Positions 19,319-27,837 of a stretch of DNA of 64,000 bases are shown piece after piece. Position numbers and translations under genes: made by a program. The notes under the pieces are model-generated. The model saw only the letters and a list, made by a program, of their open reading frames with translations, was not told the origin of the DNA and did no database searches. Where the stretch lies: the NCBI RefSeq assembly GCF_001905005.1, contig NZ_LWKZ01000005.1, positions 1 to 64,000 of the forward strand, in the 5' to 3' direction. The DNA is from Streptomyces sp. CB02923. Its GTDB lineage: Bacteria > Actinomycetota > Actinomycetes > Streptomycetales > Streptomycetaceae. Each line of letters begins with the position of its first letter. Position 1 is the first letter of the stretch.

Positions 19319-20572
19319 ATGCCACATATTCGGGTGCTCGGTAAGGGCGCGCGGATCACGGCGGGCACCTTGTGCCTGCTATTCCTCCTGCACACCCTGT
19401 ACTGGCTGGGACATGATCTGGTAACCGCCGGTCCCGGCATGGTGTGGGATCTGTGGACGGGAGGCGCGTCTCCCGCTTCCGGTGGTTCCGCCGGCTCTTC
19501 CGGTGCCGGTGGCGGTGGCGTTCCGGCGGCCGCCTATCCGGCCACGACTCCGTACGACGTCGGCCTGGCCGTACTGCAAGGCGCCGCCGTGGCCGCCGCG
19601 TTCGCCGGGAGGCGGACGGCCGGCGGGCTGCTCGCCGTGGCGACGGCGCTGACGTTCTCGATGCGCGTGCAGGCCGTCGTCAGCACCGGCAACCACACCT
19701 CGGCCAACCGATGGTTCCTCGGCCTGGGCGACGGCGACGACGCGACCCTCATGGCGGTCTTCGTCTCGGCGGGCCTGGTGGTGCCACTGGCCCTCGTCGC
19801 GGCCGTCGTCCTGCCGGCCGGCATCCGTGCCTGGCCGCGGCCCGGCACGGCGCCCGGTGCGCCTCCGGTGCGGCCCGCCGGGCCTGCGGGTCCGGTGGCC
19901 GCGATCGTGCTGGGTGTGCTCACGCTCCTCTCGGCGGCCTGGATCTGCTACATGCTGGTGCAGACCCTCGGCAGCGGGTACGGGGTACCGCTGGACGTCC
20001 TGTTCACCGGCCGCGGCCTGCTCCTGGCCATGCTGGGCCTGGCGCCCGGCTGGGCTTGGCTGACCTTCCTGCCGCTGTGCGCGGCCGGTGCGCTGCTGGC
20101 CGCCACCCGCCGGGTCTCCGCCCGCGGCTTCGCCCTCGGACCGGCGCTGGTTCTGCTGCCGGTCGCCTTCCTGGGCATGTGCGGCTACCTCCGTACCGGA
20201 ACGCTCTTCGAGCTGGGTGACGTCGCACCGGGCGGCGCACTGCTGAGCCGGGCGCAGATGGTGGTGGAGCTGGTGGGTTCTGTGCTGTTGCTGGTGCTGA
20301 TGGGGCGAAGCGGGGAGCCGGTTCAGTCGGGGATGGCGGGGGCCGTGGGCGGGTCCGTGTATGGGGCGCCCGGGTACGGGGCTCCTGCTTACGGGGCGCC
20401 GGTTCCTGCGTACGGGAATCCTGCGTACGGGGCGTCCGCTCATGGGGCTGCCGGAGGGCCGGTGCCGGGCGGGTTCCCCGCGCCGGGCGGGCATCCGGCG
20501 CCCGACGGGTATCCCGCGCCGGGCGCGTATCCGACGCCGCAGGGCGGCTTCGGTCCGCCACCCGCGGGCTGA
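19319..20572 (+). CDS. Polytopic membrane protein with Pro/Gly/Tyr tail
   Basis: 417 residues. A first membrane helix near 15-35 is followed by a Gly/Ser/Ala-rich loop and about seven more hydrophobic helices up to residue 340. The last 75 residues are a low-complexity tail of Gly-Ala-Pro-Tyr units (GAPGYGAPAYGAP and relatives), then Pro/Gly repeats. The ATG at 19319 is preceded by GAGCGGAGC; an upstream in-frame ATG is less likely. The family is unknown to me; its place in the ESX locus suggests an accessory membrane role. Confidence 0.72.
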   Translation: MPHIRVLGKGARITAGTLCLLFLLHTLYWLGHDLVTAGPGMVWDLWTGGASPASGGSAGSSGAGGGGVPAAAYPATTPYDVGLAVLQGAAVAAAFAGRRTAGGLLAVATALTFSMRVQAVVSTGNHTSANRWFLGLGDGDDATLMAVFVSAGLVVPLALVAAVVLPAGIRAWPRPGTAPGAPPVRPAGPAGPVAAIVLGVLTLLSAAWICYMLVQTLGSGYGVPLDVLFTGRGLLLAMLGLAPGWAWLTFLPLCAAGALLAATRRVSARGFALGPALVLLPVAFLGMCGYLRTGTLFELGDVAPGGALLSRAQMVVELVGSVLLLVLMGRSGEPVQSGMAGAVGGSVYGAPGYGAPAYGAPVPAYGNPAYGASAHGAAGGPVPGGFPAPGGHPAPDGYPAPGAYPTPQGGFGPPPAG

Positions 20573-20772
20573 CCTGCGCCTCGGCGGGCAGCGGTACCGG
20601 TGTCAGTGCCGGATCGTAGGATCAGCCGGGAGTCGAGGAACGGAGTACGGGCAGCGCGGGGAGTGCGGGCAAGCGGCGCTCGCGGCGCGGACATCGGGAA
20701 CAGCACGGTCAGCACGGCATGCCGGCCGGCACACACACGCGACGACCCGCGACGGTGGAAGGCGAAAGGTTC

Positions 20773-22962
20773 ATGGGGGACGAGGAATTCATGCACGCCT
20801 CGGACGAGGAGCACGGCAGTACGGGGGGTTACGCACCGCATCCGCACATCGGCGGCCGCACCGCCGCCCTGCGTGCGCTCGCCGCATGGCGTATGCAGTG
20901 GCCCGGCGCGCCCCGGGTCGTCGTGGTCACCGGAAGTCCGGGCAGCGGGCGTTCGCGCCTGGTGACCGGCTTCCTCATGCTGTGCGACCCGGAGTACCGC
21001 AAACGCCTGCCGCTGGACGACCTGGACCCGACGACCGTCCCGCCCGACCTGCCCGCCCCCGCCGTACCGGACCCGGCGGGCCGCACCGCCGCCCAGCTCC
21101 TGTGGACCATCGCCGACCACCACGGCCTGGGTGCCGCCCGCACCGCGGACATCGTTCCCGAACTCGCCGCTGCCGCCGCCCCGGTGACGGTCGTCGTCCC
21201 CGACGTCGACCGGGCCGGGCCGGTGCGGGCCGCCGACGAGCCCGCGCGCCTCGTCCGGGACGTGCTGAAGCCGCTCGCCGAGACCGGCACGGTCCAGCTG
21301 CTCGCCGACGTGCCGCGCGCGCTGGCCGCCGAGGTGATCGCGGCGCTGCCGTCAGGGCAGGGACAGATCATCGATCTCGACGAGCCGCGCTGGGCCGACC
21401 CCGAGGGGCTGGCCCTCCAGGTGGAGAGGTCGCTGGACCCGGGGTCCGGCGCCTCGGCGCTGCCGTACACCACAGATCCCGGGGCGCGCCGGGCACTCGC
21501 CGAGGCTGTCGCGGGGCGCGCCGACGGCAGCCGGCTGACCGCGCAGCTCGCCGTACGGTGCGTCCTCATGCGGCCGGAGGGCTTCGACCCCGCCGACGTG
21601 TCGCAGCTGCCGGGCGATGTGGGTGAGGCGCTGGACCTGCACGCACAGCGGCTGGGCGCCGATCCGCGGACGCTGCGGCTGATGCTGGCGCCGCTGGCGT
21701 TCGCCGAGGGGGACGGACTGCCGCTCGGTCTGTGGGGACCGCTGGCGTCCGCCGTCGCCGGGCGCGACATGAGCCGGGAGATCGCGGACGGGATGCTGCT
21801 GGCGGGACCGTTCGTCGAACCGGCCGAGGTGCCGGGGGCTGTGGCGGCGTCGGACGGAGCAGCCGGGGCGGGCGGCGAGGCACCGGCTGCGGCCTCCGGG
21901 GACGCCGGTCGTGGCGGCCGTACGCTGCTCCGCCTCGTGCACCCCGCTGTCGCGGACGAGGTCCGTGCCGGGCCGGCCGACGCGCGCGACGCGCAGACCC
22001 GTATCGCCATGGCGCTCCTGGAGGCCGTACCGGAGCAGGACTGGTCCCGGGCCGATCCGTACGTCCGCGACCACCTCGCCGCACACACGCTGGCCGCCGG
22101 CCTCCTTCCGCAACTGCTCACCGACCCCGGCCTGTTCGTGCACGCCGATCCGGTGCCGCTGCGTACGGCGGTCGAAGCCGTGCCGTACGAGGCCCTGGGC
22201 GCCCCCGCCCGTACGTACCTGCGGACCGCTCCGCTGCTCACCCGCACCCAGGCGTCCGTCGTCATGCGTGCGGCGCTCCTGGAGACGGCCTTCGTCGAGG
22301 ACGGCCTCGGACCGTACGCGGACGCGGTGCACGCGCTCGGCCTCGGTCTGCCGTGGCGCACGCTGTGGAGTGTGCCGCTGCCCGGAGTCACCGGCGTGAC
22401 GGTCGGCAGCCTCCCGCCGACCCCGACCCCGACCCCGGCGAGCGGCGGTGGGGCGGCCCCCGCGGGCGCACCGGCCACCGCCGCGCTGCCGGTCGCCGCC
22501 TTCGTCGTCCCCGAAGGCACCCCCGGCTCCCGTGCGGTCCCCGCCGGAGCCGCGGATGCGGGTGACTCCGCCGTGTTCGTCCACCGGCTGCTGAGTCCCG
22601 GGCCCGTGGACGCCGATCCGGCGCAGGTTCTGCGCCCCTCGGAGGACATACGGGCAGCGGCACCGCTCGCGCTGAGCCGGGGCGCGGACTACCTGCGGGT
22701 ATGGGACCGGCAGCGTGAGGAGGTGGTGGCCGCCCTCGTCAGCGACGTCCCCTTCACGGGCGCCGACCTCTCGCCCGAAGGCATCCTGGTCGTCGCCACG
22801 GCGCGCGGCGTCAAGGCACTGCAGATACTGCTGCCCGCGCCCGCCTCCATCTCCGCGTCCACGTCCGGCGCTGCCGTACCGGCCCCTGCCGCCCCCGCCG
22901 CCCCTGTTCCCCCCGCCGACACGCCCGCCGGCCCGTACGGCCGCGAAGGAGACCGCACGTGA
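20773..22962 (+). CDS. ATPase-like protein with a degenerate P-loop and WD40-like end
   Basis: 729 residues. The P-loop-like GSPGSGRS (54-61) has arginine where the catalytic lysine normally sits. A Walker B-like strand VTVVVPDVDRAG follows, and the middle is helical as in AAA/STAND proteins. A Pro/Thr linker (about 540-560) leads to a short segment, YLRVWDRQREEVVAAL... LSPEGILVVATARGVKAL, resembling one WD40 blade. The ATG at 20773 is chosen, but the ATG at 20791 after GACGAGGAATTC is an equally good start. The stop overlaps the next gene as GTGA. A regulatory or scaffold ATPase is possible. Confidence 0.68.
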   Translation: MGDEEFMHASDEEHGSTGGYAPHPHIGGRTAALRALAAWRMQWPGAPRVVVVTGSPGSGRSRLVTGFLMLCDPEYRKRLPLDDLDPTTVPPDLPAPAVPDPAGRTAAQLLWTIADHHGLGAARTADIVPELAAAAAPVTVVVPDVDRAGPVRAADEPARLVRDVLKPLAETGTVQLLADVPRALAAEVIAALPSGQGQIIDLDEPRWADPEGLALQVERSLDPGSGASALPYTTDPGARRALAEAVAGRADGSRLTAQLAVRCVLMRPEGFDPADVSQLPGDVGEALDLHAQRLGADPRTLRLMLAPLAFAEGDGLPLGLWGPLASAVAGRDMSREIADGMLLAGPFVEPAEVPGAVAASDGAAGAGGEAPAAASGDAGRGGRTLLRLVHPAVADEVRAGPADARDAQTRIAMALLEAVPEQDWSRADPYVRDHLAAHTLAAGLLPQLLTDPGLFVHADPVPLRTAVEAVPYEALGAPARTYLRTAPLLTRTQASVVMRAALLETAFVEDGLGPYADAVHALGLGLPWRTLWSVPLPGVTGVTVGSLPPTPTPTPASGGGAAPAGAPATAALPVAAFVVPEGTPGSRAVPAGAADAGDSAVFVHRLLSPGPVDADPAQVLRPSEDIRAAAPLALSRGADYLRVWDRQREEVVAALVSDVPFTGADLSPEGILVVATARGVKALQILLPAPASISASTSGAAVPAPAAPAAPVPPADTPAGPYGREGDRT

Positions 22963-24299
22963 TCACCCAGGCGCAGGCCCAGGCCACCGCCGACCGCTGG
23001 CTCAACCCCGAGGGGCACCAGGGCCCGCCGCGCCGGGTCGGTATGGAGGAGTTCGACCTCGGCTGGGTGGTGTGGGCCGTTCCGCCGCCCCCCGAGACCG
23101 ATCCGGCGACCGGTCAGCGGCGGCCCCCGGCGGAGGTGGGCAACGCCTGCGGCGTCGTCGACCGGGCCAGTGGCGAGCTGACCGTCTGGCCTTCGGTGCC
23201 GACCGGCGACGTCGTACGGATGTACCGGCAGAAGCACGGCGCGGGCAGCGGCGACGCGCCTGCCCAGGCGCCCGCCGAGCCGCCGGTCACCGGCCCCGGC
23301 AACACCGCCGTCGCCACGTACGACGACCCGTCCAGTGGTGCGGAGACCAACCTGGTGCGGGTGTCGGGCCCCGGCCTGCCGCCCGCCGAGTACCAGCTCT
23401 TCGACGAGCTGCGGCGCATCGGCGTCCGCGGCGAGGACGTGCGCGCGGTCCACACCGACCTGCGCCCCGCCCTGTTCCCCGGCGGCTATACGGGGAGCTT
23501 CGTCTTCCGCGCCTTCCCCAACGCCCGCTTCTCCTGCACCGAGGGCTACGGCGCGACCTCCGCGGAGCGCGCCGAGGGCGTCGCCGGGCTGCTGCGGCAC
23601 GTCGAGACGATGCACCAGCTCACGGGACAGCAGCCGCCGCCGCGGCCGCACCGGCTGCCGGTTCCGTCACCCGACAGCGTGCCGCGGGCCGAGCCCGTAC
23701 GGGACGTGGCCCTCGGCAAGCAGCTCGCCGAGGCCTTCGGTCCACAGGGAGTGTTCCGTCCGGATGCCGACGACATCGCGGACACCCGGCTGCCGGAGGC
23801 CGCCAAGAAGACGCTGACCTGGGCCGGTCTGCCCGTGGAGATGCCGCTTTTCTTCACCGCCGACGAGGCGGCCCGTCCCCCGGCCGGGGGTCTGTTCACG
23901 GACGCGGCGACGCATCTGCGCGCGGTCGGCACGGAGGCCTCCGAAGGGACGCTCGGCAATCTGGCGGGCCATGTCCGCCTCGGTACGGACGGCGCCTACC
24001 TGATCACCGTCCAGTGCACGGCACCGGAGGAGAGCCGGGCGCTGATCGGCGCGGTGTGGGCGGTCCAGCCGTCCTCGGGCGGCGGCCGGTTCGTCAACGC
24101 GTCGCTCGCGGCGTTCCTGCGGTCCCTGGTCCTGCTGGCGGCCACCCGGCGTCAGATACGGGGCATGGACCCGCGCGCGGCGGGCGCCGCGGTCGCCGCC
24201 TTCCAGGAACAGCTGGTCGCGATCGACGGGTGGTCACTGGACAGCGACAAGAACTGGTGGTCCCTGATCGTCGAGCAGATGTGGCACGGGCTCTTCTGA
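22959..24299 (+). CDS. SUKH-4-type protein with immunity-like and deaminase-like parts
   Basis: 446 residues in three parts. Residues 1-100 (ADRWLNPEG... GVVDRASGELTVWP) resemble small immunity-type domains. Residues about 135-220 (EYQLFDELRRIGV... LRPALFPGGYTGSF) resemble the deaminase-like domain linked to SUKH proteins, but the expected catalytic cysteines are Ala and Thr here, so it looks inactive. The remainder (KTLTWAGLPVEMPLFF... GAYLITVQ) resembles SUKH-4. SUKH proteins are best known as immunity partners of polymorphic toxins. It is coupled to the ATPase-like gene by GTGA and has a GAAGGAG site. Confidence 0.68.
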   Translation: MITQAQAQATADRWLNPEGHQGPPRRVGMEEFDLGWVVWAVPPPPETDPATGQRRPPAEVGNACGVVDRASGELTVWPSVPTGDVVRMYRQKHGAGSGDAPAQAPAEPPVTGPGNTAVATYDDPSSGAETNLVRVSGPGLPPAEYQLFDELRRIGVRGEDVRAVHTDLRPALFPGGYTGSFVFRAFPNARFSCTEGYGATSAERAEGVAGLLRHVETMHQLTGQQPPPRPHRLPVPSPDSVPRAEPVRDVALGKQLAEAFGPQGVFRPDADDIADTRLPEAAKKTLTWAGLPVEMPLFFTADEAARPPAGGLFTDAATHLRAVGTEASEGTLGNLAGHVRLGTDGAYLITVQCTAPEESRALIGAVWAVQPSSGGGRFVNASLAAFLRSLVLLAATRRQIRGMDPRAAGAAVAAFQEQLVAIDGWSLDSDKNWWSLIVEQMWHGLF

Positions 24300-24340
24300 C
24301 ACTTTCCGGACGCCTTCTGCTTGCTTCGGCGGCGGTGTGC

Positions 24341-24640
24341 TCAGGGCGGCAGCAGCCAGTCCGCGGCGAGGGCCGCCGCCAGGCCGAGGCCCAGCAGCCA
24401 GCTGCCCAGCCGCGTACGCCCGTTGCGGCTCAGCTCGATCACGATCCCGCACAGGATCAGCGCGGCGCCGTACACCCCCACGACCAGGACCGATGTGCGG
24501 CTCGCGAGGCGGATCACGAGCACGGCCGCCATCGCGGCCATCAGCACGGAGGCCAGAACGATCCGTACCCGCCGGGCCTGACGGGGCGTCAGGTTCATGC
24601 GGCGTGCGGGCAGGGGCTGTTCATCGGCGGGTGCGTCCAT
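24341..24640 (-). CDS. Small three-helix membrane protein
   Basis: 99 residues with a basic N-terminus (RRMNLTPRQARRVRI) and three hydrophobic helices (about 27-44, 50-68 and 79-97). No known domain. It has no ribosome site; instead TACCAT lies eight bases before the ATG, which suggests a leaderless transcript. Convergent with the SUKH gene. Confidence 0.6.
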   Translation of the reverse strand: MDAPADEQPLPARRMNLTPRQARRVRIVLASVLMAAMAAVLVIRLASRTSVLVVGVYGAALILCGIVIELSRNGRTRLGSWLLGLGLAAALAADWLLPP

Positions 24641-24706
24641 GAGCGGGAATGGTACGGGACGGCTGTTCGGCTCCGTACGACCGCGTTCGCTTCCCGGACG
24701 CCAGGC

Positions 24707-25345
24707 CTACGTGAAGAGGAGCACCGCGCCGGACAGCACCGCGCCGATCAGCCCCGCGGCCATCAGCCCCACCATCAGCGTGCGCAGTACGCCGGGGCCG
24801 ACCGACCGCCATGCGTCGTCGAAGGTGGGGGCGCTCCGGAAACGGTAGCCGGTCACGGTGCAGAGCACGCCCAGGACCAGGACGACCAGCCCGCCGCAGA
24901 GGCACAGGACGCCGTTGGCCAGCCGGTTCCAGCTGTGCTGGACGTAGCTGGAGCGGCCGACCTGGCGGACCTCGATCAGGTCGCCCTCCTTGAACCGGTG
25001 CCAGGAGTCGACGCTGGCGTTCAGGTCCTTCGTCCTGCCGTCGTCCGACCGGAACGTGCCGTAGCACTGGATGTCGCGCGTACGGTTCCCCGAATGCTGC
25101 TTGTTCGCGTAGTGGTAGTCCGTGGCGCACGCCTCAACGGTGATCTTGCCGGGGCTGCCGTCCACCCACACCGAGTACGGACCCACGTAGACGCCGATCG
25201 CGATCAGCATGAGTCCGGCCAGCAGGACGCCCACCCCGATCAGCCGCCCCAGGCCGCGCTTCACCCCGTCCGCCGCGTCCGGCACACCGCCCACGCCGGC
25301 CTCACGGGACGCGCCTGACCTGGTGTGTTCCGACTGTGCTGCCAT
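24707..25345 (-). CDS. Membrane protein with a cysteine-paired outer domain, paralog 1
   Basis: 212 residues. A polar N-terminus is followed by one membrane helix (about 35-55), an outer segment and two more hydrophobic helices (about 140-165 and 185-210). The outer segment holds TVEACATDYHY and IQCYGTF, the same two-cysteine pattern as in the next two genes, and probably forms a disulfide outside the cell. The ATG at 25343-25345 has a GGAAAGGA site. The function is unknown; see the paralogs at 25521 and 26240. Confidence 0.72.
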   Translation of the reverse strand: MAAQSEHTRSGASREAGVGGVPDAADGVKRGLGRLIGVGVLLAGLMLIAIGVYVGPYSVWVDGSPGKITVEACATDYHYANKQHSGNRTRDIQCYGTFRSDDGRTKDLNASVDSWHRFKEGDLIEVRQVGRSSYVQHSWNRLANGVLCLCGGLVVLVLGVLCTVTGYRFRSAPTFDDAWRSVGPGVLRTLMVGLMAAGLIGAVLSGAVLLFT

Positions 25346-25520
25346 GGTCAGCGATCCTTTCCAGGGGCGTGCGAAGGTGCGAAACGAGCGGTGCACACAT
25401 CGGCATGACGGACATACCGCGCGTACGGGACGTACGGACTTGCGGGGTGTACGGGCTTACGCGATGTGCCGAGCCTACGGCCCGGACGCACCTGCCCGGC
25501 CGGCCAGGCGGCCCGCAGTG

Positions 25521-26240
25521 TCACCCGTAATGCTGCAAAAAGAGAAAGACGGCTGCACCAAGGATGCCGATCCCGGCGACGGACAGCAGCAGCGGGCGCA
25601 GCACCGCCCCGCCGGGCAGCCCGTCCCAGCTGTCGCCGAACGAGCGCCCCCAGCGGGCGCCGAAGCCGGTCAGCAGGCAGAAAGCACCCGCCGCGAGCAC
25701 CGGCAACGACACGAACACCCCGGCGACATCGCCCCACGCCTGCTCCCAACCTGCGGCCACGTATGTTCCGCCGTCGCCGCTCTGTACGGGGACCCGGGCG
25801 CCCGGCGGGTACACCGTGCCGGGGTGGAACGTTCCGAAAGGATTGCCCCTGCCGCCGCTGTTCCGGTCGGTAGTGCCGCTGCCCTGATCCTGGCCCTGGT
25901 CCGCGCTGCTGCCGCCGCTGCCGCTGTCACGATCGGCTCGGAAGGTGCCCGTGCAGGTGATCGTCCGGCTGCCGTGACGGCCGCTGCCGCCCGCCGCCGT
26001 GTAGCGCTCGTGACATTCCTCAACGGTGTACGTCCCGCCAGTGCCGCTGTACCCGACGGCGAGCGCCGCTTCCCTGGCGGAGATCACGCAGACCATCACC
26101 CCCAGCAGCACCAGGACGAGGCCGGTGACCCGCCCCACCACGTACCGGGCGGCGTTGCGGCGGCTGGTCACCGCGGCCAGGGCCCGACTCAGCGAGCGGA
26201 GCGACGCGAGCGGCGTACGGCGCGCCGTCGGTGGCGGCAT
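25521..26240 (-). CDS. Membrane protein with a cysteine-paired outer domain, paralog 2
   Basis: 239 residues. The N-terminal helix is near 37-58, the outer segment carries TVEECHERYTA and TITCTGTF, a Ser/Gly/Asp-rich insertion follows, then two helices (about 175-198 and 215-237). The pattern matches its two neighbours, with a longer outer loop. The start codon overlaps the stop of the upstream paralog as TGATG, so the two are translated together. Confidence 0.72.
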   Translation of the reverse strand: MPPPTARRTPLASLRSLSRALAAVTSRRNAARYVVGRVTGLVLVLLGVMVCVISAREAALAVGYSGTGGTYTVEECHERYTAAGGSGRHGSRTITCTGTFRADRDSGSGGSSADQGQDQGSGTTDRNSGGRGNPFGTFHPGTVYPPGARVPVQSGDGGTYVAAGWEQAWGDVAGVFVSLPVLAAGAFCLLTGFGARWGRSFGDSWDGLPGGAVLRPLLLSVAGIGILGAAVFLFLQHYG

Positions 26241-26839
26241 CAGACGAGCCCGTCGACGAGCAGCGCCGCGGCGGCACCGAGGGCGGCCAGGCCGCCGGCC
26301 CCGGCCAGTACGGCACGGACGACGGTGCCGCCTGGCACCCGGTGCCAGGCGTCCCGGAAGCCCGGCCCGCGGCGCGTACCGAACCCGGTGAGCAGGCAGA
26401 ACAGGCCCGCCACGATCGCGCACACCGAGACACCGACGATCGCCAGGCTCCGCCAGATCCACTGCTCTTCGATCATGACGAACTTGTAGTCCGTCTTCTG
26501 GACCGCCAGCTGCTTGCCCGGCTCGAACTTGGCTCCGGTCTCGACCGTCGCATCCTCGACCGCGGCGCCGCCCTCGTCGTCCTGGAAGGCGCCGGTGCAG
26601 GTGACGACGGGCCGCGCGTGCCGGTGCCGGGACGAGCCGACGCGGTCGAACTGCGTACGGCACTCCTGGACCGTGAGCGTGCCCGCGTCGCCCCGATGGC
26701 CGTTGGCGTAGCCCATGTCCTTGGCCGTCATCCCGCCGAAGAACAGCCCGGCGAGGACGAGACCGGCGCCGACGACCCTGCCCGCCGAGGACGGCAGCCG
26801 GGTCGGGAAGCGCGTGCGTATGAAGGGCTGCGTTGGCAT
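26240..26839 (-). CDS. Membrane protein with a cysteine-paired outer domain, paralog 3
   Basis: 199 residues. Membrane helix at about 19-38, outer segment with TVQECRTQFDR and VVTCTGAF, an acidic stretch (DDEGGAAVEDATVE), then two helices (about 129-150 and 172-196). It is the first gene of the coupled pair with 25521. The ATG at 26837-26839 is chosen by alignment with the paralogs; no strong ribosome site is visible, so the start is uncertain. Confidence 0.7.
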   Translation of the reverse strand: MPTQPFIRTRFPTRLPSSAGRVVGAGLVLAGLFFGGMTAKDMGYANGHRGDAGTLTVQECRTQFDRVGSSRHRHARPVVTCTGAFQDDEGGAAVEDATVETGAKFEPGKQLAVQKTDYKFVMIEEQWIWRSLAIVGVSVCAIVAGLFCLLTGFGTRRGPGFRDAWHRVPGGTVVRAVLAGAGGLAALGAAAALLVDGLV

Positions 26840-27177
26840 GGTGGGACCGCGATGCTGTGGAGGACAGTGCCGGCCTGCCCGGCAGCCATACGGCCGGGCA
26901 CGCACGCCACCCGGGGCGCGCGGCCTCTTGACCGGGCAGGTACCGAAACTTAACCACCTCTTTCCCCGTCCGCACCACTCCCCTTCCGCCCGCATTCGGG
27001 CCGTCGCCGATGCCCCACCTCGGTCAATCCCCCCGAATTCGAGCGCCATTCGAGTGGATACCGCACTGCCGAATGCCTCAACGGCCCGCCATCAGTGCCC
27101 CGTTGTCCCCTATTTCTGCACCACTGTCCCCCGCGAAGCCCACCCCGTCACCCCGGCTCCCGCCCCGCGGGCTCGCC
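26840..27177. other. Divergent intergenic region
   Basis: About 340 bases between the minus-strand membrane proteins and the plus-strand WXG cassette. A TAAGTT box on the minus strand (26947-26952) could be a -10 for the membrane genes but lacks a -35. The segment from 26990 to 27120 is less GC-rich than its surroundings. No gene or repeat seen. Confidence 0.4.
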
Positions 27178-27208
27178 TTGACATGCCTGCGTTAAGAGCA
27201 CATAAAGT
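27178..27208 (+). promoter_or_regulatory. Promoter of the plus-strand WXG100/CpnT-like cassette
   Basis: A consensus TTGACA (27178-27183) is followed by CATAAAGT (27201-27208). CATAAA gives a 17-base spacer and TAAAGT a 19-base spacer. Transcription would start near 27214, about 63 bases before the WXG gene. Confidence 0.6.
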
Positions 27209-27276
27209 GGTCGTGCTGGACGTGTCGAGAGACAAACACGCCAAGCGTGAATGACAGGGCAATGACGGGGGTCGTG

Positions 27277-27606
27277 ATGGCGGACAAGGCATTTGACGTG
27301 GATCCGGCGGTGCTGAGCACGCAGGGCCATGCGTTCGTGAACATCGGTACGGAGTTCGCCAAGGCGGCCAAGAAACTCAAGGATGATCTTGAGGGTCTCG
27401 GAAAGCCGTGGGAGGACGCCGACTTCGGCGCGACCTTCGACGTCATCTACACCCCGATACGCGACGGCATGTTCACCTCCATGGATTCGCTGGGCGAACG
27501 CCTGGAGGACATCGGCGACAAACTTCAGGGCATGGCCCGTACGTACACGGCGTCCGACGAAGAGGGCGTCCACGTCGTCAGCTCGGTCCCCCGCCCCGCC
27601 GTCTGA
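27277..27606 (+). CDS. WXG100-like ESX protein, cassette A
   Basis: 109 residues, mostly helical, with the turn at PWEDADFGATF (44-54) replacing a strict WXG. A YxxxD signal (YTASD, 90-94) lies after the second helix. It is clearly homologous to the minus-strand gene at 30090: both share FDVDP, IGTEF, DGMF.SMDSLG and the C-terminal signal. The ATG at 27277 has GGGGG in front; the ATG at 27262 is an alternative. It is followed by a long CpnT-like gene, as in its mirror-image copy. Confidence 0.8.
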   Translation: MADKAFDVDPAVLSTQGHAFVNIGTEFAKAAKKLKDDLEGLGKPWEDADFGATFDVIYTPIRDGMFTSMDSLGERLEDIGDKLQGMARTYTASDEEGVHVVSSVPRPAV

Positions 27607-27837
27607 GGCCGCGACCCCGGGCGCACTGGCCCCGCGGAGACGCTCACGCTTCTCGCCGTACGGATCCGCTGGGGTCGGTACGGCTGTGCGTGCTCCGGGC
27701 ATCCCGCCCCCGCTCAGCCCCGCCCTGCTCCCTCCGCTTCCGCACTTCCCGCACCGCCGCAGCCCTGATCAGCACCAACACCACGAACACGACGACTCCA
27801 GCCGCACACGGCTGCAACCGCACGGGGGACGAACACT

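Noticed and set aside
24311..24340. Terminator after the SUKH-type gene
   Set aside because: No stem of useful length could be drawn in the short gap before the convergent small membrane protein gene.
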